Assembly: GCA_024710675.1 (NCBI GenBank)
Contig: JANJUH010000235.1
Span: 1 to 12,342 of the forward strand
Length of the DNA stretch: 12,342 bases
DNA from: Lysobacterales bacterium
GTDB lineage: Bacteria; Pseudomonadota; Gammaproteobacteria; Xanthomonadales; SZUA-5
Direction: 5' to 3'
Every line of letters starts with the position of its first letter. Position 1 is the stretch's first letter. The notes under the pieces are model-generated. The model had not been told where the DNA came from, did not search any database, and worked only from the letters and a program-made list of their open reading frames with translations. This document shows, one piece after another, positions 11,913 to 12,342 of this stretch. Position numbers and translations under genes: made by a program.

Positions 11913-12342
11913 TCACATCGGCCGGAAGCGCGCCATCAGGGCCTGGCTGACGGGGAAGGCCTCGGCCAGACCCTTGATCCGCAACTGCCAGCGGCCGAGT
12001 TCATCCTTGCGCAGCTCGGCGATGGCGGCCAGACGAACGATCAGGCTGCGGTGCACCTGTGCCCAGTCGGATTCGTCGAGGCGCCGGAGAAGTTCCTTGA
12101 GCGGTGTGCGGATCACCGCCTCGCCGCCCGTTGTCAGCACACGCGTGTACTTGTCCTGGGCATGGAAGGCGAGCACCTCGTCGATGGCGATCAGGCGCAC
12201 GACATCGCCCGCGCTGGCGCTGATCCAGCGCAGCGGCTCGGTGCGGGGACGTGCCGCCTCGATGGCATCGAGCGCATCCGCGAGCGGCGGCCGATGGCCA
12301 TCGAGGAGGCGTGCCCGGATACGCTCCAGCGCCGACGCCAGG
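11913..12342 (-). CDS. LytTR-family response regulator, C-terminal part (runs off window)
   Basis: The last 142 residues of a DNA-binding response regulator; the upstream part is beyond the right edge. The first visible residues (LASALERIRARL) look like the final helix of a CheY-like receiver domain followed by a linker. The LytTR domain then covers about the last 100 residues: RWISASAGDVVRLIAIDEVLAF, QDKYTRVLTTGGEAVIRTPLKEL, WAQVHRSLIVRLAAIAEL, the WQLRIKG strand and FPVSQALMARFRPM at the end. The motif VHRS-LIV and the C-terminal VSQALMARF are diagnostic. LytTR regulators bind direct-repeat sites and are usually paired with a sensor histidine kinase of the LytS/AlgZ type, which would be expected just outside this window. 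The gene is convergent with tal, so it is not in its operon. An ATG inside the domain (near 12200) is not the true start. Confidence 0.93.
   Translation of the reverse strand, partial: LASALERIRARLLDGHRPPLADALDAIEAARPRTEPLRWISASAGDVVRLIAIDEVLAFHAQDKYTRVLTTGGEAVIRTPLKELLRRLDESDWAQVHRSLIVRLAAIAELRKDELGRWQLRIKGLAEAFPVSQALMARFRPM

Overview
The window is GC-rich, densely coded DNA from a Gram-negative bacterium, most likely a gammaproteobacterium of the Xanthomonadales/Lysobacterales type. This is inferred from the strong G/C bias at third codon positions, Sec signal peptides, TalB-type transaldolase, Hanks-type kinases with Xanthomonad-like flavour, an LytTR response regulator and a dispersed REP-like palindrome doublet. 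No species is claimed. No phage, plasmid, CRISPR, tRNA or rRNA gene was seen.

Layout, left to right. (1) 1-175 (-): N-terminus of a Ser/Thr kinase cut by the window edge, divergent from a secreted three-module cysteine-paired protein (315-1187, +). (2) 1371-3545, all on the minus strand: read 5' to 3', a MAPEG-family membrane protein, a conserved-type hypothetical protein, a GFA-family zinc protein, possibly a 51-residue translationally coupled ORF, and an exported cupin. These are small metabolic or detoxification-type genes and may be partly co-transcribed. (3) 3764-4036 (+): a 90-residue hypothetical protein, followed by a 523-base gene-free stretch holding the REP-like doublet and further hairpins. 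(4) 4560-5786 (-): a GHSMG alpha/beta hydrolase, divergent from (5) 5962-8619 (+), a large polytopic membrane Ser/Thr kinase with an N-terminal zinc ribbon. (6) 8620-9243: no intact gene; it carries a truncated 189-base copy of transaldolase, GGGAGAGGG-type inverted repeats and a signal-peptide-like relic. (7) 9244-10731 (-): a periplasmic di-haem oxidoreductase, divergent from (8) 10950-11897 (+), an intact transaldolase gene. The 218-base region between them has a good sigma70-like promoter and two sets of direct repeats spaced by 11 bases. (9) 11913-12342 (-): the C-terminal part of an LytTR response regulator, convergent with tal.

The genes do not form one obvious pathway. Signalling recurs (two eukaryote-like kinases and an LytTR regulator), and there is a redox/detoxification flavour (MAPEG, GFA, cupin, di-haem oxidoreductase). 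The most informative non-genic signals are the decayed partial duplication of tal exactly 2340 bases upstream of the intact gene, and the helically phased repeats in the tal/oxidoreductase control region. I do not see convincing evidence of a complete, undescribed multi-gene system; the polytopic kinase is the most unusual protein.
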